The notes under the pieces were generated by a model that was given only the letters and a program-made list of their open reading frames with translations, was not told the origin of the DNA and searched no databases. The position numbers and the translations under genes are program-made. Source: Candidatus Geothrix skivensis (lineage in GTDB: Bacteria > Acidobacteriota > Holophagae > Holophagales > Holophagaceae). Taken from it: a stretch of 64,000 bases of DNA. Positions 26,397 through 35,654 of the stretch are shown here, piece by piece; positions within the stretch are counted from its first letter, which is position 1; every line of letters begins with the position of its first letter. The stretch spans positions 523,675-587,674 of the forward strand of contig JADKIO010000006.1 of assembly GCA_016721195.1 (NCBI GenBank), written 5' to 3'.

Positions 26397-28148
26397 TCAG
26401 GCCCCCCGCACCAGCTCCCGTTCCAGGCTCTGCAGCCGCTTGAGCCTTGCGAACAGGCCGGGCTGGGCGGCCAGGGATTCTGGATCGCCCACCTGGATCG
26501 TCCGACCCTCCTCCAGCACCAGCACGCGGGCACAGGTCTCGGCCACGAAGACCCGGTGGGTGGCGAGCACCAGCGTGGCGGAACCCAGGAAGCCCCGCAG
26601 GTTCTCTAGGATTCGGCTCTCGGTCTCGGCATCCACCGCGGAGAGCGCGTCGTCCAGGAGCAGGAGCCGCGGGCGGCGCAGCAGGGCACGGGCCAGGGCC
26701 GTGCGCTGGCGTTCGCCGCCGCTGAGGATGACGCCCCGTTCACCCACCACCGTGTCCAGGCCTTCGGGCAGGCGACGGATCAGCTCATCCATGGCCACCA
26801 CCCGGGCGATCTCCCAGATCTCCTCCTCCGTGGCGTCGGGTCGCCCCATGGCCAGGTTCATGCGGAGGGTGTCCGAGAACAGGAAGGCATCCTGGGGCAC
26901 CCACCCCAGGCCGGCCCAGTGGCGGCGCAGGGTCTGGTCGGACAGGGGCTCCCCGTCCACCAGCATCCGCCCCGAATGGGGCTCCCGCAGGCCCGCCAGG
27001 ACCTGGAGCAGCAGGGTCTTGCCCGAGCCGATGCCGCCCACCACCGCCAGGCTGTCGCCGGGAGCCAGGGCAAGGTCCAGGGGGCCGAGGCCGCGCCCGG
27101 TCTCGAAGCGGTGCACCACTGCTTCGAGCTTCAGCGCCGCCGGAACTTCCGGCAGGGTGATCGCCTCGGCCGGCGGCAGCGACGGTTCCGGGCTCTGCAG
27201 CAATTGATCCAGGCGCTCCTGCCCGGCCTTGGCCCGCTGGAACAGGTTCGCCGACCAGCCCAGGCTCATCATGGGCCAGGCCAGGGCCACCAGGAAGCCG
27301 GTGAAGGCCGTGAGGTCGCCCAGCGTGAGGACGCCCGCCACCACCAGGCTGCCCCCGTAGGCCACCAGCACCAGGGCGGACACGCCGCCGATGAGGGCCG
27401 AGAGCGGCGCATAGGCGCTGAAGATCACCGACTGCTTCATGCTCAGCATGGCGTGGCGGCGGCTGAGGGCCCCGAACTGCGCCACCCGGGCCTCCTCCAG
27501 CCCGAAGGCCTGCACCACCCGCTCGCCGCTGATGGTCTCGTGGCTGAAGGTGGTGAGCGCCGAAAAAGCCAGCTGCAGCTTCTGCTGCACCATGTGGCTC
27601 CACTTCCCGATGATGTAGAAGCCCAGCGCCAGAAAGCAGAACGGGAACATGACCGCCAGGGTGAGCCGCCAGCTGGTGTGGAACATCAGCCCCAAGGTCA
27701 CCGGCAGGATGGAGAGCACCTGGAGGAAGCTCATGAGGCCGGGCCCCGTGGCCATGCGGACCGTGCCCACGTCGTCGCCCACCCGGGACATGAGGTCGCC
27801 CACCCGCTGGCGTTCGTAGAAGGCGAAGGGCCGGGCCAGGAGGAAGCTGTAGAGGGATTCCCGCTGCTCCCGCTCCACCTCGCGGCTGAGGCCGATGAGG
27901 GTGTTGCGCATGAGGTACCGGCCGAGGCCCGCGGCGGCCGTGAAGGCCAGCATCCAGGCCAGGAAGACCCGGGAGCCGTGCCAGTCGCTGCGCTCCAGCG
28001 CGTTCACGGCCCGGCCGGACCAGTACGGCACCACCGAGGCGGCCACGCTGCACCACACCGTGGCCGCCAGGCCCCAGTAGAGGGTACGCCGGTGGCGCGC
28101 CATGAGGGGCCACCACCACCAGAGCTTCGAGTTCGAAAGATCCGCCAA
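26397..28148 (-). CDS. ABC exporter half-transporter (TMD-NBD fusion), degenerate catalytic Glu
   Basis: The protein (about 583 aa) fuses a six-helix ABC exporter domain (about 20-320) to an ATPase domain (about 345-583). Walker A reads GGIGSGKT, the signature LSGGERQR, and the Walker B LLLLDDALSAVD has Asp where the catalytic Glu is expected. That is typical of the non-canonical partner in heterodimeric exporters (YheI/BmrC type). TTG at 28148 is favoured, with GGAGG upstream; the ATG at 28103 would clip the N-terminus. No partner half-transporter is in the window. Confidence 0.85.
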   Translation of the reverse strand: MADLSNSKLWWWWPLMARHRRTLYWGLAATVWCSVAASVVPYWSGRAVNALERSDWHGSRVFLAWMLAFTAAAGLGRYLMRNTLIGLSREVEREQRESLYSFLLARPFAFYERQRVGDLMSRVGDDVGTVRMATGPGLMSFLQVLSILPVTLGLMFHTSWRLTLAVMFPFCFLALGFYIIGKWSHMVQQKLQLAFSALTTFSHETISGERVVQAFGLEEARVAQFGALSRRHAMLSMKQSVIFSAYAPLSALIGGVSALVLVAYGGSLVVAGVLTLGDLTAFTGFLVALAWPMMSLGWSANLFQRAKAGQERLDQLLQSPEPSLPPAEAITLPEVPAALKLEAVVHRFETGRGLGPLDLALAPGDSLAVVGGIGSGKTLLLQVLAGLREPHSGRMLVDGEPLSDQTLRRHWAGLGWVPQDAFLFSDTLRMNLAMGRPDATEEEIWEIARVVAMDELIRRLPEGLDTVVGERGVILSGGERQRTALARALLRRPRLLLLDDALSAVDAETESRILENLRGFLGSATLVLATHRVFVAETCARVLVLEEGRTIQVGDPESLAAQPGLFARLKRLQSLERELVRGA

Positions 28149-28253
28149 GCGGGCCTCCAGCCAATCAGAGTAGCAACACCCATCGCCGCTGCAGGATGCA
28201 CCTTTCCCCGGCCCCGCCACCCGGGGCATCCTGAAGAGAACCCCGGATACCCC

Positions 28254-29627
28254 ATGCGCCCTCTGCTCCTGGCCCTCTGTCTGCTCCTGCCGCTGAGCCT
28301 GACTCCCCTCCCGCTGGCGGCCCAGATGGTCGAGGAATCCCTGGGCCGGGATCCCGGTCCCCTCGACTTCATCCAGGGGGACAGCTATGAGCAGTGGATC
28401 CTCCAGTCCCTGGCTGGGGATGCCCTGGTCGGCCTGGGCCCCGACGGCCGGGTGGTGCCCCGGCTCGCTTCCAGTTGGAAAGCCCAGAAGGACGGGGCGA
28501 TCCACTTCACCCTCCGGCCGGATGCCCGCTACCCGGATGGCGCCAGTGTCAGCGCGGAGGACGTGGTCTGGACCGTCCGGGAGCTGCTGAGGCATCCCCA
28601 GGCCAGCGCCACCAAGCGCGCCATCCTCGAGGGGGCGGAGGTGGGTGTGGACCAGGGCCGGCCCTGGATCCGATCCCGCAAGCCTGCGGGCCGGCTCCTC
28701 ATGGAGCTGGCCCGGGTGCCCATCGCCCAGCGCGGCCACCCGGAGCGCGGCTCCGGCCCCTTCGCCTTCCGCAAGGAGCCCGGCGCCTGGGTCTTCACCC
28801 GCCGGGATCACTTCCTGAAACCCCGCATCGATGGCATCCGCTTCCGCCTCCTCGCGGACCCTGGCGCCGTCATGACCGCCCTCCAGAAGGGCTGGCTCCA
28901 CATCGGCGCCCCCGCCACCCGGCGCCAGGCCGAGGTTCCGCCCACCCACCGCCTGCTGACCCAGCCCATGCATGCCCAGCTGGTGGTCTGGAGCCGGACC
29001 GGGGTGGGGCCGCTCCAGCTGCTGGAGCGCTGGCGCCGGGATGCCTTCCCGCCCCAGCTCCTCGGCCAGAACGCCCGTCCCAGCCGCGGCCTCTGGCCGG
29101 AAACTCTCGGCTTCGAGACCCAGGCCATCGACGCGGGAGCTGCCCTGCCCAAAGGCCCAGGCAGCTGGACGCTGCACTACGTGGCCGGGGACGAGTCCAT
29201 CGAGAAGCTCCTGCTCGCGCTCCGGGAGCGGGCCAGGAAGGACGGCTTCCACCTGCAGCTCATCCCCCTCGAGCAGGGGCTCCTGGCGGAACGCCTCCAC
29301 AAGGGGGACTTCCAGCTGGCCTGCGCCGTGGTCGTCTTCGACCCCCACCCCTGGGCAGTCCTGGAATACCTGGAACCCAAGGGCCCCATGAACTTCTCGG
29401 GCTGGCAGCACCCCCGGCTGGCCGAGCTCAGCGCCCGTCTCCAGCAGGGGGGCGAGTTCGATTGGCGCAACCTCCAGTCCCTTTGGGCCCGGAACCCCGC
29501 CGCCCTGCCCCTGCTGGATTTCCGCAGCGTGATCTGGGTGGACCGGAACCTCCAGGTGGTGCCGAGCCCCATGGGCCTCTACCTGCACACCCCGGGGGCC
29601 GCCGGCTGGCGTTGGAGCCGTGAATGA
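28254..29627 (+). CDS. Family 5 extracellular solute-binding protein
   Basis: The 457-aa protein starts with a signal peptide (about 1-24, ending PLAAQ) and resembles the DppA/OppA/NikA family: GDALVGLGPDGRVVPRLASSW and FTLRPDARYPDGASVSAEDVVW are the classic N-terminal motifs. It is shorter than typical members (500-550 aa), mainly in the C-terminal lobe. Two very short permease genes follow with ATGA overlap. Peptide, nickel or oligosaccharide binding cannot be separated from sequence. Confidence 0.82.
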   Translation: MRPLLLALCLLLPLSLTPLPLAAQMVEESLGRDPGPLDFIQGDSYEQWILQSLAGDALVGLGPDGRVVPRLASSWKAQKDGAIHFTLRPDARYPDGASVSAEDVVWTVRELLRHPQASATKRAILEGAEVGVDQGRPWIRSRKPAGRLLMELARVPIAQRGHPERGSGPFAFRKEPGAWVFTRRDHFLKPRIDGIRFRLLADPGAVMTALQKGWLHIGAPATRRQAEVPPTHRLLTQPMHAQLVVWSRTGVGPLQLLERWRRDAFPPQLLGQNARPSRGLWPETLGFETQAIDAGAALPKGPGSWTLHYVAGDESIEKLLLALRERARKDGFHLQLIPLEQGLLAERLHKGDFQLACAVVVFDPHPWAVLEYLEPKGPMNFSGWQHPRLAELSARLQQGGEFDWRNLQSLWARNPAALPLLDFRSVIWVDRNLQVVPSPMGLYLHTPGAAGWRWSRE

Positions 29628-30125
29628 GCCGAATCACCGCGGGCCTGGTGGTCTGGGGTCTGGGCCTGGCCCTGGCCCTCGGCCTGCCGGGTTCCGTCTG
29701 GCGACAGGCTGCCCCGCCGGGTTTCCCCTGGGCCGCCGTGGGGCCCACCATCCTGGCCGTTGGGGCACTTTCGTTGCTGGCACCCCTGGCGGCCTGGTGG
29801 GGAGGCCCCGGCCTGGCGTCCCGCCGGTCCCTCGCATTGCTGGAAGCGCCGCCCGACCTGCTCTGGGCCGGGCTGCTGCTCGCCCTGGGCCCGCCGGGTG
29901 CGCTGGCTGGTGCTGCTGCGCCTCTGGGGCCGTTGGACCACCGCGCGGCTGCCGGTCTGGCTGACGGCCACCCTCGTGCTGGAACGGATCCTGGGCGTGC
30001 CCGGCCTCGGCACCGACTGGATGACCCGGGTGGCGGTGCGGGACCGCGCCGGCCTCGCCGGCTGGATCCTGGCCCTGGCCCTGCTCTGGCTGCTCTCCCA
30101 GCGGTTGGACCGGGAGGTGGCGTGA
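29624..30125 (+). CDS. Short DppB-like ABC permease (one frame break)
   Basis: After a frame correction near 29888 (one extra G in CTGGGCCC) the gene gives about 166 aa. The C-terminal half contains LERILGVPGLGTDWMTR, matching the E.iFg.PGlG motif of DppB-type permeases, and ends with a final helix. Normal DppB proteins are about 310-340 aa, so most of the N-terminal helices are missing even after correction. The ATG overlaps the binding-protein stop, and the stop overlaps the next gene's GTG. Confidence 0.65.
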
Positions 30126-30840
30126 GGTGGCGCCTCGCCTTCCTCGGAGGCCTGCTGCTCCCAGACCTGGCCCTGGATCCCTTCCAGGGGGGTCTGGCCG
30201 CGACCCTCAGGCACCCGCTGGGCACTGACGACCTGGGCCGGGATGCCTTCCTGCGCCTGCTGCTGGCCTCGGCCCGCAGTCTTGGCTTTGCCAGCGCCTG
30301 TGCCCTGCTGGCCCTGACCGTGGGACTGCTGCTCGCCTGGCGTGGCCGGCGCCTGGTCGGCGTCTGGTCCGCCCTGCGCAGCCTCCCGCCCCTGCTCTTC
30401 CTGCTGCCCCTCGCCGCGGCCCTGGACGGGCTGCCCGCCCTGCCCCTCGGCCTGCTGTTGGGCCTGTTGATCGCGCCCCATCTGGAGCCGCCGATGCGGG
30501 CCCGGCTGGAGGGGTTCCGCCACTCGCCGGCCTGGGCCGCCGAGCGCACCCTGGGCGCCCCCTGGCCCTCCATCCTCCGCCGCTGGTCCCCCTGGGCCTG
30601 GCAGCAGGCTGCGGCCCTCTTCCCGAGCGCCTGGCTGGCGGCCCTCTGGGGCGAGGCCACCCTGTCGGCCCTGGGGCTGGGCCCCGGCCCGGGCCAGGAC
30701 AGCCTGGGCCGCCTGCTGGCCGAGGAACTGCCCCGGCTCGGCTCGGACCCCTCGCCCCTGGGCTGGGCGGCCCTGGCCGCGGTGCTCGCCCTGGCCTGGA
30801 CTTCGACACCCGGCCGCAGGCCCCAGAGGGCGCTGCTTGA
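30122..30840 (+). CDS. Short DppC-like ABC permease (3' frame uncertain)
   Basis: The GTG start overlaps the upstream TGA (GTGA). The product, about 239 aa, has the DppC-type N-terminal motif HPLGTDDLGRDAFLRLL and several hydrophobic helices, but the EAA loop region is weak (EGFRHSPAWAAERTLG). Read straight through, the frame would run far into the convergent cyuA gene. A one-base correction near 30797 gives a stop at 30838-30840, exactly before cyuA ends. No ABC ATPase gene follows. Confidence 0.6.
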
Positions 30841-32100
30841 TCAGCCCGGCCCCAGCTTGGCCTGCATGATGTCGAGGATTTCCGTGTCGGCCCCGGCCAT
30901 GCCCCGCTGGGCGAGCCGTCCCAGGTTGACCAGGGAGGCTTCGCCGTTCGCCCCGACGATGCCATCGGTCGCCGGAATGCCGAAGCCCGCCAGGGCGAGC
31001 TCCGCGGCGCGGAAGGCCGCCTCCACGCCCGTCATCGCCTTCATGGCGCAGCCGATCTTGGCACCATCGCAGATGAGCCCGGCGAGGTTGCCCACCATGT
31101 TGTGGATGGCCAGGTCCACCTGGGCCGCCGTGCCGCCGCCGAGGTGGACCAGCCCCGCCGCGATGCCGATGCCCGCGGCATTGGAGGCGCCGCAGATGGC
31201 CGACAGCGTGCCCAGCCGATGGGTGGTGGCCGTGGTGAGCAGGCAGGCCAGGGCCAGGCTCTCCTCGATGCGCGCCTCCGCGTGCCCGGCCTGGCGCCCC
31301 CACAGCCCCATGGCCACGGCGACCGTGATGCCCTTGTTCCCCGACCCCGCCAGGGACATGACCGTGAGGGGCTCGCCGGACATGCGCCCCAGTACGCCGG
31401 CGCTCACCAGCCGGGGGATGCGGAGCCAGGGGTCAGCCCCGGCGCCCGGCACGAAGCCCCCCGGCAAGTGACCCACGCAGTGCTCGGCCATGGCCAGATT
31501 CAGGGCCAGTCCCTCCCTCAGCCGGATCCGATCCGCTTCCGTGGCGGTGCCCGCCAGGGCCAGCAGGTCCACCAGCGGCAGGCTTCCCACCTGCTCGCGG
31601 ATGCCGTGGGTGTTCTGCGACCCCGCTTCGACGGCGGGGATCTCCAGGGGCACGCCATCCACCTCCAGTCGCACGATCCGCGTATGCTCCCGTTCCAGCA
31701 CCGCCCGCCCCACACCCCCTTCACAGGCCACCGTGCAGTCGATGTAGATCTCCGTGTGTGTGGCGTCCACCTCCACATGGACGGCCCCCCGGTCCAGCAG
31801 GCGGGCGGCCCGGGCCAGAGCCTCCGGCGTGAGGGCCTGGAAGATCTGCAGGCCCAGGGAGGGGTCCGTGAGGACGGCCCCCAGGGCCAGGGCCCAGAGC
31901 ACGCCCGTCTTGTGCCCGCTGTTGGGAATGCCCACGGCGTGGCAGTTCTTGTAGGTGCGGGCATCGAGCACGAGGCGCACCATGCGGGGCTCCCCCGGCG
32001 CCTGCCCAGCGGCCAGGCAGGCCGCATAGGCCACTGCGGCGGGCTCCGTGCAGCCCAAAGCGGGTCTCCACTCGGCAGCCAGGTACTCGGTCAGGTTCAT
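30841..32100 (-). CDS. cyuA: L-cysteine desulfidase / UPF0597 serine dehydratase-like
   Basis: This 419-aa protein of the CyuA/YhaM family breaks down L-cysteine to pyruvate, ammonia and sulfide with a 4Fe-4S cluster. Three candidate cluster cysteines are in place: Cys17 in GCTEP, Cys303 in AICGASNAAG and Cys344/351 in LICDGAKIGC. GGSGNKG-like glycine-rich motifs (SLAGSGNKG) are also conserved. ATG 32100 has GGAGG upstream. It is divergent from bcp across 72 nt, linking sulfur-amino-acid catabolism with peroxide defence only by location. Confidence 0.85.
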   Translation of the reverse strand: MNLTEYLAAEWRPALGCTEPAAVAYAACLAAGQAPGEPRMVRLVLDARTYKNCHAVGIPNSGHKTGVLWALALGAVLTDPSLGLQIFQALTPEALARAARLLDRGAVHVEVDATHTEIYIDCTVACEGGVGRAVLEREHTRIVRLEVDGVPLEIPAVEAGSQNTHGIREQVGSLPLVDLLALAGTATEADRIRLREGLALNLAMAEHCVGHLPGGFVPGAGADPWLRIPRLVSAGVLGRMSGEPLTVMSLAGSGNKGITVAVAMGLWGRQAGHAEARIEESLALACLLTTATTHRLGTLSAICGASNAAGIGIAAGLVHLGGGTAAQVDLAIHNMVGNLAGLICDGAKIGCAMKAMTGVEAAFRAAELALAGFGIPATDGIVGANGEASLVNLGRLAQRGMAGADTEILDIMQAKLGPG

Positions 32101-32172
32101 GGTCGCCCCCTCCTCCATTCTGTCTGGATTCGGCCTTGCCGCCTGTCACACCCTCTGCGCTACCCTGACCCC

Positions 32173-32643
32173 ATGAGCCCCCATCTCGGACATCCCATCC
32201 CCGCCTTTTCCCTGCAGGACGACCAGGGCACCACGGTCACGGCCAAGGATTTCCAGGGCCGCTGGACGGTGCTCTACGCCTACCCCAAGGACAGCACCCC
32301 CGGCTGTACCACCGAGGCCTGCGATTTCCGCGACAACCTGGCCCGGGTGCTGTCCCTGGGCGCCCAGGTCTATGGCATCAGCCGCGACAGCCTGAAGAGC
32401 CACCAGAACTTCATCGCCAAGCAGAGCCTTCCGTTCCGCCTGCTCTCGGACCCCGACCTCGCCCTGCTGAAGCCCCTGGGCGCCTTCGGGAAGAAGGTGA
32501 TGTACGGCAAGGAGATGGAAGGCATCATCCGCAGCACCTTCCTCATCGATCCCAAGGGCGTCATCCGCCACGTCTGGCCCAAGGTCAGCGTGAAGGGGCA
32601 CGTGCAGGACGTGCTCGAGACCCTGGCGAAGCTGAAAGGCTGA
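32173..32643 (+). CDS. bcp: Peroxiredoxin, Bcp/PrxQ type
   Basis: This 156-aa thiol peroxidase reduces hydroperoxides. The peroxidatic Cys45 lies in STPGCTTEACDF and the resolving Cys50 five residues later, the PrxQ arrangement. The fold motifs YPKDSTPG and FLIDPKGVIRHVW are present. Length is standard. It is monocistronic, with a repeat-bearing gap before convergent fabI. Confidence 0.94.
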   Translation: MSPHLGHPIPAFSLQDDQGTTVTAKDFQGRWTVLYAYPKDSTPGCTTEACDFRDNLARVLSLGAQVYGISRDSLKSHQNFIAKQSLPFRLLSDPDLALLKPLGAFGKKVMYGKEMEGIIRSTFLIDPKGVIRHVWPKVSVKGHVQDVLETLAKLKG

Positions 32644-32644
32644 G

Positions 32645-32671
32645 CAGGATTAACAGGATGAATGGCAGGAT
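32645..32671. repeat. CAGGAT intergenic mini-repeat
   Basis: Three CAGGAT units (32645, 32654, 32666) lie within 27 nt directly after the bcp stop: CAGGATTAACAGGAT, then GAATGG and another CAGGAT. Similar short repeats occur between genes in several bacterial groups. No function is known to me. Confidence 0.55.
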
Positions 32672-32768
32672 AAGGGAGCAGTTATCGGGGCTCAGCATGA
32701 TTTTCAAGTCAAGGCGGGAAACACAGATTCCAGCAGGTGTGGGCCGCCGCCCATGCGCGGGGTGCTAT

Positions 32769-33602
32769 TCAATCGGTGCTGGCGCGGAAACCGGACCCCG
32801 GCGGGGCCGGCCACTGCTTACCGCACCCCGCCATGATGCTGAAGCCGCCATCCACGTAGAGCACCTGGCCGGTGATGCCCCGGCCCATGTCGCTCACCAG
32901 GAACACGCCGGCATCGCCCACTTCCAGCTGATCGGTGTCCCTCTGCAGGGGGGTGTGGGAGCGGTGCTGCTTGAGCTTGGAGCCGATGCCCGGGATGGCC
33001 GAGGCGGCGAGGGTCTTGATGGGGCCCGCGGAGATGGCGTTCACCCGGATGCCCTGGGGCCCGAGGTCGGCGGCGAGGTAGCGCACGCTGGCTTCCAGGG
33101 CGGCCTTGGCCACGCCCATGACGTTGTAGCCGGGCACGACGCGCTCGGAGCCCAGGTAGCTGAGGGTCACGATGGAGCCGCCCTCGGGCATGAGGGGCGT
33201 GGCGGCGTGGGAGACGGCGGCCAGGGAGTAGGCGCTGATGTCATGGGCCACGCGGAAGTCCTCGCGGCTCGTCTCCACGAAGCGGTGCTCCAGGGCCTGC
33301 CGCGGGGCGTAGGCCACGGCGTGCACCACGAAGTCGAGCCTCCCCCACTTCTTGCGGATCTCGTCAAAGGCCATGACGATCTGGCTGTCGCTGCCCACAT
33401 CCATCATGGTCAGCAGGGGGTTCTTCAGCTCGGCGGCCAGCTCCCGGACATTGTCACCCAGCCGCTCGTTCTGGTAGGTCAGGCAGAGCTGGGCCCCGGC
33501 TTCCGAGACCTTCTGGGCAATACCCCAGGCAATGGACCGCTTGTTGGCCACCCCGATGATCAGGCCGCGCTTCCCTTCCAGCAGTCCACCCTTGGTCGCC
33601 AT
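32769..33602 (-). CDS. fabI: Enoyl-ACP reductase (NADH)
   Basis: This 277-aa short-chain dehydrogenase reduces enoyl-ACP in fatty acid elongation. It has the FabI-type nucleotide loop IIGVANKRSIAWGIA (15-29), and the catalytic pair Tyr159 and Lys166 in PGYNVMGVAKAALE with the Y-x6-K spacing specific to FabI. The late motif ISAGPIKTLAAS is also characteristic. GGAGGAG precedes ATG 33602. The C-terminal tail is slightly long. Confidence 0.94.
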   Translation of the reverse strand: MATKGGLLEGKRGLIIGVANKRSIAWGIAQKVSEAGAQLCLTYQNERLGDNVRELAAELKNPLLTMMDVGSDSQIVMAFDEIRKKWGRLDFVVHAVAYAPRQALEHRFVETSREDFRVAHDISAYSLAAVSHAATPLMPEGGSIVTLSYLGSERVVPGYNVMGVAKAALEASVRYLAADLGPQGIRVNAISAGPIKTLAASAIPGIGSKLKQHRSHTPLQRDTDQLEVGDAGVFLVSDMGRGITGQVLYVDGGFSIMAGCGKQWPAPPGSGFRASTD

Positions 33603-33760
33603 GCGAGCTCCTCCAGAGTCATGTCGGAACAATCACTTAGGATACACCAACCCCATCTGATTCCGCCAGTTCGGTCGCCAGGGAAGGCCCCATTCCGAAT
33701 CCTGTTCACCCGGCCTGTGCTCCCTGCTCCTCCCGTCCTGCCATCATGCCTGGGGGTCCC

Positions 33761-34844
33761 GTGATCCGCACCGCACCCATCCTCCTCGTTTCGATTCTCC
33801 AGGCCCAGGCCCCGGCCTTCCGCGCCGACCTGGAGGCGGGCCGCTACCTCAAGGTGCTGGCCGAATCCGACCAGCGTCTTCGCGAGCACCCGAGCGATGC
33901 CCCCGGCCTGGGCCGCCAAGTCCCAGGCCCTCTCCAGCCTCCTGCGCTTCCCAGAGGCGCTCTCGGCGGCGGAACGCGCGGTGTCCTTGAAGCCCGACCT
34001 GGCGGATGCCCTCCTGGCCCGGGGCCTGGCGCGGGCTGGCGAGGCCATCAGGCAGCGCGACTTCGGCGCCCTGCGCAGCGCCCTCGACGCCATGGACGAC
34101 CTGCGCGCCGCCACGGTGGCCGACCCCACCCTGGCCCCGGCCTGGACCAGCCTGGGCCTGGCCTACGAGATGCTGCCCGGGCTGCTGGGCGGGTCCACCC
34201 GCAAGGCCCTGCACTGCGCCGAGCGCCTGCGCGCGCTTGCCCCCGCCCGGGGAGACCTGCTGCAGGCCCTCATCCTCCTGGAGGAGGGCAAGTGGCGCGA
34301 GGCCGAGCCCTGGTTCGGCCGCGCCCTCGCCAAGGCCCCCCAGGATCCCGAAGTGGTGGGCCAGTGGCTGGACGCCCTGGACCGCAAGCCCGCCAAGAAG
34401 GCCCTGGGCGAGGCCGGAAAGAACGCCCGCCTGCTGGCCGAGGCCCCGCGCCTGCTCCCCGGCGTGCGCACCCGCGCCCGCGGCGTCATCGCCGTCAGCG
34501 ATGCCTACCTCCACGCCGGCCAGCCCGAAATCGCCTGGAATGTCCTGCATGACCACCTCGGCCTGGTAGATGCCCCCAGCCTGCTCCGCCTGCAACTCGG
34601 CAAGGTCGCCGCCGCCAGCGGCCTGCACCGGCCAGAAGGCCTGCTGGCCCTGGACCAGGTCCTACGCGAACCCCTCGAGGGCGGGTCCGGCGGCTACCCC
34701 AGCGCCTGGTGGCGGAAAGGGCAGATCCTCCTGGGGCTGGGACGGAAGGAGGAAGCCCGACGGGCGGCCCAGGAGGCGCTCAAGCTCGACCCGAGACACC
34801 GGGGGGCGAGGGAGTTGATGGACGCGCTGCGGCAGGACAGGTGA
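33761..34844 (+). CDS. Exported TPR-repeat protein (one frame break)
   Basis: From the GTG at 33761 the N-terminus is a signal peptide (IRTAPILLVSILQAQA). After a break at the C-run 33900-33904 (one C too many) the frame continues to 34844, giving about 360 aa. The body is made of tetratricopeptide helices, with PDLADALLARGLARAGEA and PEEAR-like units, and a final TPR (WRKGQILLGLGRKEEARRAA). TPR proteins are scaffolds for complexes. It lies upstream of pilA, but a link to pili is only positional. Confidence 0.75.
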
Positions 34845-34951
34845 CCCGTTGCGCCCATTTTTCCAAGTTCCCATGCCTCGACCGGGCTTTCAGCTTTCGC
34901 CAGCCCGGAGGGAACCCCGAAAGAACAAGGGATCAACATCCACTGGGCAGC

Positions 34952-34968
34952 TTGGCACAGGGCTTGAT
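34952..34968 (+). promoter_or_regulatory. Candidate sigma54 promoter of pilA
   Basis: TTGGCACAGGGCTTGAT has the -24 GG and -12 G ten bases apart, matching TGGCAC-N5-TTGC except that the last conserved C is A. Predicted transcription would start near 34978, 28 nt before the pilA ATG. pilA genes are RpoN/PilR-controlled in several bacteria, and a PilR-like activator is encoded at 607-2058. Confidence 0.65.
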
Positions 34969-35005
34969 ACCTTTCATCGCGGCCATCGCCCATAGGAGAT
35001 CACCC

Positions 35006-35524
35006 ATGAAGAGCCAGAAGGGCTTCACCCTCATCGAGCTGCTGCTCGTGCTCGCCATCATCGGCATCATCAGCGCCATCGCCATCCCGGCCCTGCTTGG
35101 CCAGCGCTCCCGCGCCCGGGACAAGTCCGCCAAAGCCAACGCCGCCTCTATCATCTCCGACCTCTTGGCTTCCTACGACAAGATCAAAGACAGCGGCGCC
35201 GCCCCTGCCAACGGCGCAGCCATCATCGGCACCGCTGCTGCCCCGCTGGTGCCCCAGTGTTTCACTGCCGTAAATCCCTGGTCTACTGCTGGCGCTTTGA
35301 CCGGGTACAACGTCACCAGTTGGAATACTGAAGTCGCCGCCACCCCTGGGTCCGCCACAGCAACCGCCGCCGCCGTCGATACCCTAGGTCAGGTTCAGTT
35401 GGGTTATCTCGCCCCCGCCGGTGGCGCCAATGGCGTGCTGGCCTCTGCGGTTTACCTCAACAATGCGTTCTCCGTGAATGGCGCTCCGACCAACAAGTTC
35501 GTCAGCACCGCCGGCGTGGACTAA
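35006..35524 (+). CDS. pilA: Type IV major pilin
   Basis: This 172-aa prepilin has a five-residue leader plus Gly6, cleaved before Phe7; the conserved Glu5 of the mature protein is Glu11. The N-terminal helix GFTLIELLLVLAIIGIISAI is canonical. The globular domain is rich in Ala, Gly, Thr and Ser with few charges and only one Cys, so no pilin disulfide loop. AGGAG precedes the ATG. A sigma54-like promoter lies upstream and a strong terminator just downstream, so pilA is likely a highly expressed single-gene unit. Confidence 0.93.
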   Translation: MKSQKGFTLIELLLVLAIIGIISAIAIPALLGQRSRARDKSAKANAASIISDLLASYDKIKDSGAAPANGAAIIGTAAAPLVPQCFTAVNPWSTAGALTGYNVTSWNTEVAATPGSATATAAAVDTLGQVQLGYLAPAGGANGVLASAVYLNNAFSVNGAPTNKFVSTAGVD

Positions 35525-35543
35525 GGCCACCTTGCTTCATCCG

Positions 35544-35574
35544 GAAGGGGCCCTTTGGGCCCCTTCTTTTTTTT
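35544..35574 (+). terminator. Strong terminator after pilA
   Basis: GAAGGGGCCC and GGGCCCCTTC form a perfect 10-bp stem with a TTT loop, followed by eight T. It starts 20 nt after the pilA stop. Confidence 0.92.
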
Positions 35575-35654
35575 GGCTATGGAAGCAAGACACCTTCTGT
35601 GGGATAGAGATGGGATGTTCCCGCTGTCTCTCGCGGAGCTGGAGGGTCCGGATT

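Noticed and set aside
26919..28250. Upstream extension of the solute-binding protein frame, antisense to the ABC exporter
   Set aside because: The region encodes no recognisable protein on that strand; a proper signal peptide begins at 28254 and the exporter on the other strand is well conserved.
30841..31471. Read-through of the second permease into cyuA
   Set aside because: The extension is antisense to conserved cyuA. A one-base correction restores a stop exactly before cyuA, so the long frame is treated as an error.
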